From contig NZ_BDBT01000012.1 of NCBI RefSeq assembly GCF_001613125.1, positions 142,943 to 206,942 of the forward strand: a stretch of DNA of 64,000 nt, in the 5' to 3' direction. The translations under genes and the position numbers were made by a program. This DNA is from Nocardia shimofusensis NBRC 100134. GTDB lineage: Bacteria; Actinomycetota; Actinomycetes; Mycobacteriales; Mycobacteriaceae. This document shows, in pieces, positions 1-8,050 of this stretch; position 1 is the first letter of the stretch; each line of letters opens with the position of its first letter. The notes beneath the pieces were generated by a model. The model searched no databases, was not told the DNA's origin, and was given only the letters and a program-made list of their open reading frames with translations.

Positions 1-15
1 GCGCGGTCGCGGGAG

Positions 16-894
16 TCAGTCGCCGGGTCCGGCGATCCGGGCGACCGCGTCGGCGAGCGTGAGGACCGGAATCGCCTCCTCGGGCAGGATCGCCAGATCC
101 CATCCCGGGCCGCCGACGAAGACTCGCGCGCCCGCGTCGGCGCACACGCGAACGGCCGACGTCAGAGCGGTGGACTCCTGGTGCGACCACAGCACCACGT
201 CGGGGCCGCCGCCGACACGCGCGACCGCGTCGGCGACGGCGGCGGTCGGCACGTCGGCGCCGAGCATCCACGCGTTCACGCCGCGCTCGACGAGCGCGGC
301 GCGCAATGCCTCCAGTGCGAGCGCGTGGGTCTCGCCGCTCGTGCAGGCCAGTATCGCGGCCGGGGGTTCAGCCGAGGCGGTGGGTGGTGTGCAGGCGTGC
401 AGCGCTGCCGTGATCGACCAGGACAGCAGATGCTCGACATCGATGCACCCTTCGCCGCCCAGTTGGCGCGCGACGATCTCCGCGAATGCCGGTCGGCACA
501 CCAGGTCCCAGGTGTCGAAGACGCCGTAGGCCTCCAGATGTGCGGTGAGCAGCGCCGACACCGCTCGGGCATCGAGGGCGAACGCCGCGGTGAGCAGCGG
601 CTGCCGATCCCCGCGTTTCGGCGGGGTGGGTCGTTCTGTCACCGCGGCCGCCGCGCCTGCCGGGCTCGCGCCCGCCCGGATCAAGGCGAGCATCCGCTCC
701 AGGATCGCGATATCGGATTCGGTGTAGAGGCGGTGCTTCCCCGGGCGTTGCTGGCTGGGGCCGATGCCGTAGCGGCGGGTCCAGCTGCGCAGTGTCGCTG
801 TCGGGATCCCGAGGCGTTCGGCTGCCACCCGCACCGTGAATCCGGCCGCACCGGAATCCGGAGCGGATTCCCGAACATCATCGTCCGGCGTCAC
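16..894 (-). CDS. MerR-family regulator with C-terminal cobalamin-binding-like domain (LitR/CarH type)
   Basis: A 292-residue protein starting at GTG. Residues 19-85 form a MerR winged helix (GIPTATLRSWTRRYG then a KHRLYTESD wing). Residues 105-165 fit the helical bundle and 178-290 the Rossmann-like B12 domain of CarH/LitR photoreceptor repressors. E188-x-H190 occupies the position of the lower-ligand histidine motif, and E154-H155 fits the end of the W-x9-EH motif. The Trp of that motif appears to be Gln144, so light or B12 sensing is plausible but not certain. In this family adenosylcobalamin-bound tetramers repress carotenoid or stress genes until light dissociates them. No target gene is obvious nearby. 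Confidence 0.8.
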   Translation of the reverse strand: MTPDDDVRESAPDSGAAGFTVRVAAERLGIPTATLRSWTRRYGIGPSQQRPGKHRLYTESDIAILERMLALIRAGASPAGAAAAVTERPTPPKRGDRQPLLTAAFALDARAVSALLTAHLEAYGVFDTWDLVCRPAFAEIVARQLGGEGCIDVEHLLSWSITAALHACTPPTASAEPPAAILACTSGETHALALEALRAALVERGVNAWMLGADVPTAAVADAVARVGGGPDVVLWSHQESTALTSAVRVCADAGARVFVGGPGWDLAILPEEAIPVLTLADAVARIAGPGD

Positions 895-1012
895 AACCCC
901 CTCCTAGCCGGCGAAACCGCTCACACGACGCAGCGCCTTCTCTGTGTCGGCCCACGGTACCGCAAGCGCCCGGAGCCGTTCACGACGCCGGAACCCGGCC
1001 CGGGGCGATGCC

Positions 1013-1474
1013 TCACCGGCCGGCGGCCTCCCGCTCGTATTGCGCCGCGGCCTCGGCCTTGATCCGCTCGAACTGCTCACCCATGCGTTCGGCCAGGGCC
1101 TGCGCCGCCGACAGCGGACGCACCATGACCATGAAGTCGTCGATCTTGCCGTCCTCGTCGAAGTGCAGGAAATCGCAGCCCGTGAGCTTTTTGCCGTCGA
1201 CGGTCGCCTCGAACACGAGAGCGTGATCGCGCCCGCCCGGATCGGCGATCTCGCGCACGTACCGGAAGTCCTCGAAGACCCGGATCACCGCGCGCAGGAT
1301 GGCCGCGGTGATCGGCTTGCCCGGGTAGGGCTGGAACGCCACCGGACTGGTGAAGACCACATCGTCGGCGAGCAACGCCTCGATCGCGGCCTCGTCACGA
1401 GCCTCCACGGCTGCCCGGAAAGCGTGCATATCCCACCTCGCATAGTCGAACGGTCGATCGATCAGATCAGTCAC
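1013..1474 (-). CDS. SnoaL-like / NTF2-fold protein
   Basis: A 153-residue protein with the usual NTF2-like pattern: an N-terminal helix (residues 12-32), ADDVVFTSPVAF at about 36-47 and alternating strands up to about residue 120. The family covers ketosteroid-isomerase-like cyclases, hydrolases and many proteins with no known reaction. No catalytic set can be assigned from sequence alone. It lies downstream of the TetR gene on the same strand and could be co-transcribed with it (67-base gap). The C-terminus is a charged helix. Substrate unknown. Confidence 0.75.
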   Translation of the reverse strand: MTDLIDRPFDYARWDMHAFRAAVEARDEAAIEALLADDVVFTSPVAFQPYPGKPITAAILRAVIRVFEDFRYVREIADPGGRDHALVFEATVDGKKLTGCDFLHFDEDGKIDDFMVMVRPLSAAQALAERMGEQFERIKAEAAAQYEREAAGR

Positions 1475-1541
1475 GGTAGCGGTGTTCGCGGGGGCGGGAG
1501 GCCGTATCGGCGACTCGGCCCGGCAGGCCGGGCGGGAGGCC

Positions 1542-2180
1542 TCAGCCCGGCAGGCCCGGCAGCGGCCGCGAGCAGACGGCGCGAGCGTCCTCGCCGGTCA
1601 TCCCGAATGCCCGCAGCAGCGCCACGGTCATCTCGTCGGTCGTCTCGGCGTCGTCGCGATCGGGCTCGGAATGCAGGAGCTGTCCGAGTCCGACGACCGC
1701 GCCCGCGGCGAGGGCCAGAGCGACTCGGACGTCGCCGACGGTGAATCGCCCCGCCGCCGCGGCGGCCTCGATGTCGCGCAGGGCACGGGGCGCCAAGCCG
1801 TGGTCGGCGGACATGAGGGCAGGCCCGTTGGCGAGCAGGACCCGGGAGAGTTCGGGTTCGACGCGGTGCAGGCGACCGGTCAGCCGGAAGGCCTGAGCGA
1901 ACACTTCGGCAGGGTCGTCGACCTCGCCGGTGAGTTCGTCGAGCAGGTGGCCGTGGGCCTCGAGCGCATCGTCGACGGCGGCCTGGAAGAGCTCTTCCTT
2001 GCTGTCGAAGTGGTTGTAGAACGAGCCCATCCCCACATCCGCCGCGCGGGTGATCTCCAGGACCGGAGCGTTCATCCGGTTCTCGGCGATGAAGGTCCGC
2101 GCGGCGCGGACGAGTGCGGCACGGGTGCGGGCTTTGCGCCGCTCGAGACGGCTCGGCTGGGCTGCGCTGCCGTCGGTCAT
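1542..2180 (-). CDS. TetR-family regulator, probable repressor of the divergent ring-cleavage operon
   Basis: A 212-residue TetR protein. The N-terminal HTH occupies residues 14-62, with the recognition helix region ADVGMGSFYNHFDSKEEL. The C-terminal ligand domain is helical and poorly conserved, as expected. It is divergent from the extradiol dioxygenase operon. The 134-base intergenic region holds two related inverted repeats built on TGACGA...TCGTCA (2240-2253 and 2265-2296), which are good operator candidates for this protein. A role in sensing an aromatic or CoA-ester intermediate is inference from the neighbours. Confidence 0.88.
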   Translation of the reverse strand: MTDGSAAQPSRLERRKARTRAALVRAARTFIAENRMNAPVLEITRAADVGMGSFYNHFDSKEELFQAAVDDALEAHGHLLDELTGEVDDPAEVFAQAFRLTGRLHRVEPELSRVLLANGPALMSADHGLAPRALRDIEAAAAAGRFTVGDVRVALALAAGAVVGLGQLLHSEPDRDDAETTDEMTVALLRAFGMTGEDARAVCSRPLPGLPG

Positions 2181-2239
2181 GGGCGGCGTTCTCTTTCTCG
2201 TCGAGGGTCCGAGCCGACCTTAGCATCGCGCGGCATTTC

Positions 2240-2253
2240 TGACGATTTCGTCA
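2240..2253. promoter_or_regulatory. Palindromic operator candidate, copy 1
   Basis: TGACGA and TCGTCA arms are separated by 2 bases. The site lies between the divergent TetR gene (start 2180) and the ring-cleavage operon (start 2315). The same half-sites recur at 2265-2296, which supports a specific binding site. Confidence 0.6.
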
Positions 2254-2264
2254 AAAGTATTGAC

Positions 2265-2296
2265 TGACGAATTCTTCTTAAGTGAAGATTTCGTCA
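2265..2296. promoter_or_regulatory. Palindromic operator candidate, copy 2, overlapping the operon promoter region
   Basis: A 32-base inverted repeat. Each arm reads TGACGAA-N-TCTTC from its outer end, with a 6-base centre. It ends 18 bases before the dioxygenase start codon. A TTGACT hexamer at 2260-2265 could be a -35 element, so binding here would block transcription. The outer TGACGA/TCGTCA bases match copy 1. Confidence 0.6.
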
Positions 2297-2314
2297 TGAA
2301 CCGAGGTTGTCACG

Positions 2315-3448
2315 ATGAATGAACCGCCCGACGCGCATTCCGGACTGCACAGTGAGCAGGGAGCGCTGCGCGGCGAACATCCCGGCCGGGCGGTCGCCCC
2401 GATCGTCAAAATCCGGGACCTGGCCTGGCTGGAGTTCGAGAAACCGGACCTGGTGAAGGCCGAGGCCTTTGCCGTGGCGTTCGGGTTCACCACCGTCCTG
2501 CGCACCGCGGACGAATTGCAGCTGCGTGGCACGGACGAGGGATCGCCGTGCGTGATCGTCCGCAGGGCGGCACGATCGGGATTCGTGGGTGCGGCCTTCG
2601 CCGCGGCGGACACCGCCGATGTCACGCGGCTGGCGGAGGCGACCGGACGGACCGTCCGGCCGCTGCCGGAGACGCTGGGCGGGGTCGCGGTGGACCTGAC
2701 CGATCCGAGCGGAAGCGCGGTGCGGGTGGTGGCGGGCATGCACCGGCTGCCCGAACTGCCCGGGCAGCAGTCGCACGAGTTCAACACCGGACGCCGGATC
2801 GCCCGCATCAACGCGACCCAGCGTCCGCCCCGGGAACCGGCCAGGGTCCGGCGGCTCGGGCACGTCGTGCTGCAGAGCACCCGGTACCTGGAGACGCTGA
2901 ACTGGTACCTGCGGCACCTGGGGTTGATTGTCAGCGATTTCCTCTTCTACGAGGGCCAGCGCGAGCGCGGGCCCGTCATGAGCTTCCTCCGCTGTGATCG
3001 CGGCAGCACACCGGCGGACCACCACACGCTGGCGCTCACGCTCGGCCCGTCGAACCGCTACGTCCACTCCGCCTACGAGGTGTGTGACCTCGACGCGGTG
3101 GCAGCGGGCGGGGAATACCTACTCGACCAGGGGTACCGGCGGTCCTGGGGGATCGGCAGGCACATCCAGGGCAGCCAGATCTTCGACTACTGGCGCGATC
3201 CGGACGGATTCCTGGTCGAGCACTACAGCGACGGTGATCTGTTCGACAACACCCTCGAACCCGGCTGGGCCCCCATGACCGCCTCCGGCCTCGCCCAATG
3301 GGGGCCGCCCGCGACCAAGGACTTCCTCGGCATCACGCCGGGACCCGGCCTGCTCCACGAAGCCCGCGCGGCTCTCAGCACGCTGCGCGGCGACAACGAA
3401 TTCGACCTCCACCGCCTTCGCGGTCTGATGAAAGTGGCTTCCTCATGA
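2315..3448 (+). CDS. Type I extradiol (ring-cleaving) dioxygenase, VOC superfamily
   Basis: A 377-residue two-domain VOC protein. The N-terminal half (about 30-142) is the non-catalytic repeat. The C-terminal half (about 178-305) carries the metal ligands expected for Fe(II) or Mn(II): H183 in LGHVVLQ, H236/H237 in ADHHTLAL and E302 in LVEHYSDGD. The family cleaves a catechol next to its hydroxyls (meta cleavage). It is the first gene of a coupled operon, overlaps the next gene by 4 bases, and precedes an FAH-type hydrolase and a flavin hydroxylase, as in meta-cleavage pathways. The substrate is unknown. The N-terminal extension of about 30 residues is Pro/Gly-rich. Confidence 0.85.
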   Translation: MNEPPDAHSGLHSEQGALRGEHPGRAVAPIVKIRDLAWLEFEKPDLVKAEAFAVAFGFTTVLRTADELQLRGTDEGSPCVIVRRAARSGFVGAAFAAADTADVTRLAEATGRTVRPLPETLGGVAVDLTDPSGSAVRVVAGMHRLPELPGQQSHEFNTGRRIARINATQRPPREPARVRRLGHVVLQSTRYLETLNWYLRHLGLIVSDFLFYEGQRERGPVMSFLRCDRGSTPADHHTLALTLGPSNRYVHSAYEVCDLDAVAAGGEYLLDQGYRRSWGIGRHIQGSQIFDYWRDPDGFLVEHYSDGDLFDNTLEPGWAPMTASGLAQWGPPATKDFLGITPGPGLLHEARAALSTLRGDNEFDLHRLRGLMKVASS

Positions 3449-4371
3449 GCGTTTCCGTTCTCCGCACCGCCGAGGGCTGGTGGGTGCGAACCCCCGAGGG
3501 CGCGGCCCGCGTCGACACCGCCGCCACCACGACGGCGGAACTGCTGGCCGACCGCGCGGCGGTCCGGGCGGCGTCGAGCGGGCAGTCGGTTCCCGTCGAG
3601 GAGCTGACCTTGCTCTCCCCGGTCACCGCGCCCTGCCGGGTGGTCGCCCAGATGACCAATTACGCCTCGCACGTGAAGGACTCGGGCATGGACCCGGCAA
3701 CCGTGCCGCTGACGTTCTTCCGTAAGACCTCCGGCTCGATCAGCGGCCCGTTCGACGACGTGGTCAAGCCCGAGCACGTCCGCTTTCTCGACTACGAGAT
3801 CGAGATCGGGCTCGTCGTGGGCGAAGCCGTGCCCGTCGGCACCGCCGTCGACGAGCGGGTGGTCGCCGCGCTGGTGATCACGAACGACATCTCCGCGCGC
3901 GACCTGCAGCTTCCGAAAACCCAGTTCTACGAAGCGAAGTCGTACCCGACCTTCACTCCTACGGGTCCCGAACTGGTGCTGCTCGAGGACGGCGACTTCG
4001 ACCGCTTCGCCGATCTGCGCCTGACCCTGCGGGTCAACGGTGAGATCCGGCAGGACATGACGGTCGGCGACGACATCATCTACCGGCCGCTGCAGGCACT
4101 GCGGGCGCTGTCCCGATTCCAACGGCTCGACGCGGGTGACCTCGTCCTGACCGGCACTCCCGGCGGTACCGCTCTGCGCGCGCCGGCCAAGCCGATCGAG
4201 ATCATCGGCTCGTTGCTGCCGCCCGCGGTGAAGTGGAACAGCTTCTTCAAGACTCAGGCGAAGAACCGGAAGTACCTGCAGGACGGGGACGTCGTCGAAC
4301 TCACCGCCGCCACCCCTGACCGTGCCCTCGATCTCGGCACGCAGCGCACGCGAGTGAGGTATGCCCGATGA
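3445..4371 (+). CDS. Fumarylacetoacetate hydrolase (FAH) family enzyme
   Basis: A 308-residue protein starting at an ATG that overlaps the stop of the upstream gene (ATGA). The FAH fold covers about residues 65-300. Likely metal ligands are the two Glu of LDYEIEIG (about 112-118) and the Asp of TNDISARD (about 149). Family members hydrolyse or decarboxylate ring-cleavage products or hydrate dienoates (FAH, MhpD, HpcG types). Its place directly after an extradiol dioxygenase fits hydrolysis or hydration of the meta-cleavage product. The exact reaction cannot be told from sequence. An upstream in-frame start at 3298 lies inside the previous gene and is rejected. Confidence 0.85.
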   Translation: MSVSVLRTAEGWWVRTPEGAARVDTAATTTAELLADRAAVRAASSGQSVPVEELTLLSPVTAPCRVVAQMTNYASHVKDSGMDPATVPLTFFRKTSGSISGPFDDVVKPEHVRFLDYEIEIGLVVGEAVPVGTAVDERVVAALVITNDISARDLQLPKTQFYEAKSYPTFTPTGPELVLLEDGDFDRFADLRLTLRVNGEIRQDMTVGDDIIYRPLQALRALSRFQRLDAGDLVLTGTPGGTALRAPAKPIEIIGSLLPPAVKWNSFFKTQAKNRKYLQDGDVVELTAATPDRALDLGTQRTRVRYAR

Positions 4372-6251
4372 GTCACTCCGGTTGGTGGCCCGCCTACGAC
4401 CATCCCGACGATCTGGCCGCCATCGAATCGATCCCCCTGACGGAACGGGGACTTCCCGCCTCGAACTACGAGCTGCTGACTCGTGCGGCCGAGCTCTGGC
4501 CCGAACGTACGGCGCTGATCACGCTGCCGGAGGCAGCGCGCTGGCGCGAACCCGTGCGGCGCACCTACGCGACCCTGCTCGCCGACGTCCACCGGACCGC
4601 GAACCTGCTGCACGAGCTCGGTGTCCGGCGCGGTGACGCCGTCGCGCTACTGGCACCCAATTGCGACGAGCTGATCACCGCCGTGCAGGCGGCGCAACTG
4701 GCGGGCATCGCCGCGCCGATCAATCCTGGCCTGTCCGTCGATCACATCCGGGAACTGTTGCGCCGCTCGGGTGCGCGGGTGCTGATCGCGGCGGGTCCCG
4801 AGCTGGACGCGAATGCCTGGGTGACCGCGCGCGAACTCGCCGGAGCCGGTGCGGTCGACATCGTGCTGGCGCTGCGCCCCACCGGCGCGGCGGAGGCCGT
4901 GGCGTTGCCACCTCTCGAGGGTGTGCGGGTGGCGCATCTGACCGCCGCCGCGGCCGGCTGCGACGAAAGCTGTTTCACCGGAACGGTTCCCGCCGCCGAC
5001 GACCTGGCTGCGCTGTTCCACACCGGCGGCACCACCGGCACCCCGAAACTCGCCGCCCACACCCACGCCAACGAAGTCGCCAATGCCTGGATGATGGCGG
5101 CGAACTCCGTCCTCGACGACGATTCGACGATCTTCGCGGGCTTGCCGCTGTTCCACGTCAACGCGCTCGTCGTCACGGTCCTCGCCCCGCTGTTCCGCGG
5201 GCAGTCCGTGGTGTGGGCGGGCCCGCTGGGCTATCGCGACCCGGTCGTGTACGCGGAGTTCTGGAAAATCGTGGAGCACTATCGGATCGCCGCCATGAGC
5301 GCCGTACCGACGGTGTACTCGGTGCTGGCGCACTGCCCGGTCGACGCGGATATCTCCAGTCTGAGGGCATGCATGGTGGGCGCCTCGATGCTGCCCGCCG
5401 CGGTGCGTTCCGGTTTCGAATCACACACCGGCGTCGCGCTGGTCGAGGGCTACGGGCTGACCGAGGCCACCTGCGCCAGCGCGCGCGGCTTCGTCGGCGC
5501 GTCGCGTCCGGGCGCGGTCGGGCAGCGGATGCCGTATCAGCGGATCACCGCGATGCGCGTGGCGGACGACGGCTGGACCGAGTTGCCGCCGGGTGAGACC
5601 GGCGCCCTCGTCATCAGCGGACCGACCGTGTTCGCGGGCTACGTGACCGGCCGTGACGAGTCGGGCTACCGGCTCGACGGGCTCGGCGCATTGCGCGACG
5701 GCAGGCTCGACACCGGTGATCTCGGCCGCATCGACGACGACGGCTTCGTGTACCTCACCGGGCGAGTCAAGGATCTGATCATCCGGGGCGGACACAATAT
5801 CGATCCCGCGCTGATCGAGGACGCGTTGCTCGCGCATCCCGCCGTCACCGGTGCGGCGGCGGTCGCTTGCCCGGACATCCACTCCGGGGAGATCCCGGTC
5901 GCCTATGTCACGGTGGCGGCAGACGCGCAGGTGAGGGCCGACGAACTGCGTGTATGGGCCGCGCAGCGGGTGGCCGAACCCGCGGCCGCGCCGAAGGCGG
6001 TCACGGTTGTCGACGCGCTCCCGGTCACCGCCGTCGGCAAGCCGTACAAGCTCGCGTTGCGGGCCGACGCCGCGCGCCGGGTCGCCGGCGACGCCCTCTC
6101 CGGTGTGGCCGGCGTCGCGCATGTCGACGGCCTCGTCGAGGACGGTGCGGTGATCGTCGTCGTTTCCGTGAAACAGGGCGGCGACCGCGAAGCGGTAGGC
6201 GAGGTGCTGGATCGCTACCCGCTCACCTGGCGGACCGAGGAGGTCTCGTGA
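4368..6251 (+). CDS. Acyl-CoA synthetase / AMP-binding ligase
   Basis: A 627-residue member of the ANL superfamily. FHTGGTTGTPK near residue 218 is the phosphate-binding P-loop motif, YGLTEATC near 364 the A5 motif, and DTGDLGRID near 447 the A7 motif. GRVKDLIIRGG near 465 is the hinge. The catalytic Lys lies in VGKPYK near 556-559. About 70 residues follow that Lys, slightly more than usual. These enzymes activate a carboxylate to the acyl-AMP and then the CoA thioester. The start codon overlaps the previous stop (ATGA). In this operon it could activate an aromatic or ring-opened acid. Substrate unknown. Confidence 0.9.
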   Translation: MSHSGWWPAYDHPDDLAAIESIPLTERGLPASNYELLTRAAELWPERTALITLPEAARWREPVRRTYATLLADVHRTANLLHELGVRRGDAVALLAPNCDELITAVQAAQLAGIAAPINPGLSVDHIRELLRRSGARVLIAAGPELDANAWVTARELAGAGAVDIVLALRPTGAAEAVALPPLEGVRVAHLTAAAAGCDESCFTGTVPAADDLAALFHTGGTTGTPKLAAHTHANEVANAWMMAANSVLDDDSTIFAGLPLFHVNALVVTVLAPLFRGQSVVWAGPLGYRDPVVYAEFWKIVEHYRIAAMSAVPTVYSVLAHCPVDADISSLRACMVGASMLPAAVRSGFESHTGVALVEGYGLTEATCASARGFVGASRPGAVGQRMPYQRITAMRVADDGWTELPPGETGALVISGPTVFAGYVTGRDESGYRLDGLGALRDGRLDTGDLGRIDDDGFVYLTGRVKDLIIRGGHNIDPALIEDALLAHPAVTGAAAVACPDIHSGEIPVAYVTVAADAQVRADELRVWAAQRVAEPAAAPKAVTVVDALPVTAVGKPYKLALRADAARRVAGDALSGVAGVAHVDGLVEDGAVIVVVSVKQGGDREAVGEVLDRYPLTWRTEEVS

Positions 6252-6439
6252 TCGTTCTCGTCGTGGTGTCCGCGCTGGTCGCCGTGCTGTTCGCGGCGAC
6301 GGGCGCGGCCGAGCTCGCCGGTGCGGTCGCCTTCCACGCCCGGACCGGCGACCTTGTCGCGACGTCGGCCCCCGCTCTGGTGTTCGGCCTCGCGGCGGCC
6401 GTCTGCCTCGCGCTGTTCGTCATCGAGGCGGCGTCGTGA
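6248..6439 (+). CDS. Small membrane protein of unknown function in the ring-cleavage operon
   Basis: A 63-residue protein from GTG 6248, overlapping the stops and starts of both neighbours by 4 bases. It has two hydrophobic segments, at about residues 2-20 (IVLVVVSALVAVLFAATGAA) and 39-60, joined by a short polar loop (HARTGDL). It belongs to no family I recognise. The coupled position between a ligase and a flavoprotein hydroxylase suggests a membrane-anchoring or transport-accessory role, which is inference. The high GC3 in this frame and the two perfect junctions argue that it is real. Confidence 0.7.
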   Translation: MIVLVVVSALVAVLFAATGAAELAGAVAFHARTGDLVATSAPALVFGLAAAVCLALFVIEAAS

Positions 6440-7947
6440 TCATCTCGCACCATCGCGTCGTGGTCGTGGGGGCGGGACCGACCGGACTGACCGCCGCGCT
6501 GTCACTGGCCCGGCACGGGATCGACTGCCTGGTGCTGGACCGGTGGGACGAGGTCTACCCTCAGCCCCGCGCCGTCCACCTCGACGACGAGGTGTATCGC
6601 ATCGTTGCCTGGGTCGGTCTCGCCGACGAGTTCGCTCGCATCTCCCGGCCCTCCGCGGGTCTGCGGCTGGTCGGCCGCGACGGCGAAGTCATGGCAGAGT
6701 TCCGGCGCGACGCGGGCGAGTCCGCGAACGGCTTTCCCCGGGCCAATATGTTCGATCAACCGGAGTTCGAGCGGATGCTGCGGGCGGCCCTGCCGCTGTA
6801 CGACGAGATCACCTTCCGCGGCGGCGTCGAGGTCACCGACGTCGTGCACACCGAGGCGGGCGTCCGGGTGGACTACCTCGACCGGGCAGGCGGCGAGCGC
6901 GCCGTCGCCCATGCCGACTACGTGCTCGGATGCGACGGCGCGAACAGTGTCGTCCGGGCGGCCATCGGTTCGCGCATGCAGGATCTGCGCTTCGAGCAGC
7001 GCTGGCTGGTCGTCGACATCGCGACGTCCGCGGACCTGGGCCACTGGGACGGCGTACACCAGGTGTGCGATCCGGACCGCGCGGCCACCTACATGCGAAT
7101 CGGCGACACGCGCTACCGGTGGGAGTTCCGGCTCAGGGCGGGAGAGAGTGCCGCCGACTACGGCACACTGGCCGATCTCCGGCCGCTGCTCGCACCGTGG
7201 ACGGGGGAGATCGACAGCTCCGGCCTCGAACTGATCCGGGTCGCGGAGTACACCTTCCGCGCCCAGGTCGCCGACCGCTGGCGGGACCGGCGCGTGTTCC
7301 TGCTCGGCGACGCCGCGCACCTCACTCCACCGTTCATCGGGCAGGGGATGGGGGCCGGCCTCCGCGACGCGTTCAACCTGACCTGGAAGCTGGCCGGCGT
7401 CCTCGACGGCGCGCTGGATCCCGATCGCCTGGAAACCTACGAACAGGAACGGAAACCGCACGCGAGAGCCATGATCCGGCTGGCGGCGACCCTCGGCCGG
7501 GCGATGACGGAGGGCGGTGTCCTCGGCGAGCTGTTCCGGCGCCGCCTCGTTCGCCTGGCAGGCCGGGTCCAGGGGGTCGGCGCGAAGGTTGCCGACGGCG
7601 TCACGCCGGCGTTGCGCGAGTCCGATTTCGTCCATCGTGCCGCGTTCCGGCGCGGATTGGCCGGAACACTGTGCCCGAACCCTGCTGTCGATGAGCGAGG
7701 CCGCCGGCTCGACGAGGTCGCGCCCGGCCGGTTCCTGGTGGTGACGACCGTCCGGCCCACCGACGGTCAGCGGGACGAGATCGAACGTCGCGGCGGCGTC
7801 GTGATCCAGGCGAAGGCCGGATCGGGCCTTGCCCGGTGGCTGAGGGAAGGGCATGCCACCGCTGCGATCGTCCGCCCCGACCGGATGGTCCTGCGTGCCG
7901 GGCGCTCTCTGTCGAGCCTGCACACATGGCTGCCCACGATGCTCTAG
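6436..7947 (+). CDS. FAD-dependent aromatic monooxygenase (MhpA / PheA-TfdB type)
   Basis: A 503-residue class A flavoprotein hydroxylase. The Rossmann GAGPTGL motif is at residues 12-18. The DG motif (LGCDGANSVVR) is near 170. GDAAHLTPPFIGQGM near 290 is the FAD-ribityl GD motif followed by the substrate-side PPFxGQGMNxG-like loop typical of MhpA. The enzyme uses NAD(P)H and O2 to ortho-hydroxylate a phenolic ring, giving the catechol for an extradiol dioxygenase. The GTG start overlaps the previous stop (GTGA). The C-terminal thioredoxin-like domain of this family (about 390-500) is present, so length is normal. Confidence 0.88.
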   Translation: MIISHHRVVVVGAGPTGLTAALSLARHGIDCLVLDRWDEVYPQPRAVHLDDEVYRIVAWVGLADEFARISRPSAGLRLVGRDGEVMAEFRRDAGESANGFPRANMFDQPEFERMLRAALPLYDEITFRGGVEVTDVVHTEAGVRVDYLDRAGGERAVAHADYVLGCDGANSVVRAAIGSRMQDLRFEQRWLVVDIATSADLGHWDGVHQVCDPDRAATYMRIGDTRYRWEFRLRAGESAADYGTLADLRPLLAPWTGEIDSSGLELIRVAEYTFRAQVADRWRDRRVFLLGDAAHLTPPFIGQGMGAGLRDAFNLTWKLAGVLDGALDPDRLETYEQERKPHARAMIRLAATLGRAMTEGGVLGELFRRRLVRLAGRVQGVGAKVADGVTPALRESDFVHRAAFRRGLAGTLCPNPAVDERGRRLDEVAPGRFLVVTTVRPTDGQRDEIERRGGVVIQAKAGSGLARWLREGHATAAIVRPDRMVLRAGRSLSSLHTWLPTML

Positions 7948-7984
7948 ACACGTGTCTATACAAGTGTACCGACGGCGTGTACCG
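7945..7984. promoter_or_regulatory. Palindrome and direct repeats ahead of the SnoaL-like gene
   Basis: TAGACACGTGTCTA at 7945-7958 is a perfect 14-base palindrome that begins at the stop codon of the flavin hydroxylase gene. It is followed by two direct copies of GTGTACCG (7964-7971 and 7977-7984) spaced 13 bases apart. The palindrome has the size and symmetry of a TetR-type operator and differs from the TGACGA sites at 2240-2296. The next gene may therefore have its own regulated promoter. Confidence 0.5.
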
Positions 7985-8050
7985 TGATCGCTGCTGTCTG
8001 GAACGCCCTCGAGCGCCCGGAGTCCGCTGCACAGATCGGAGCAGATGTTC

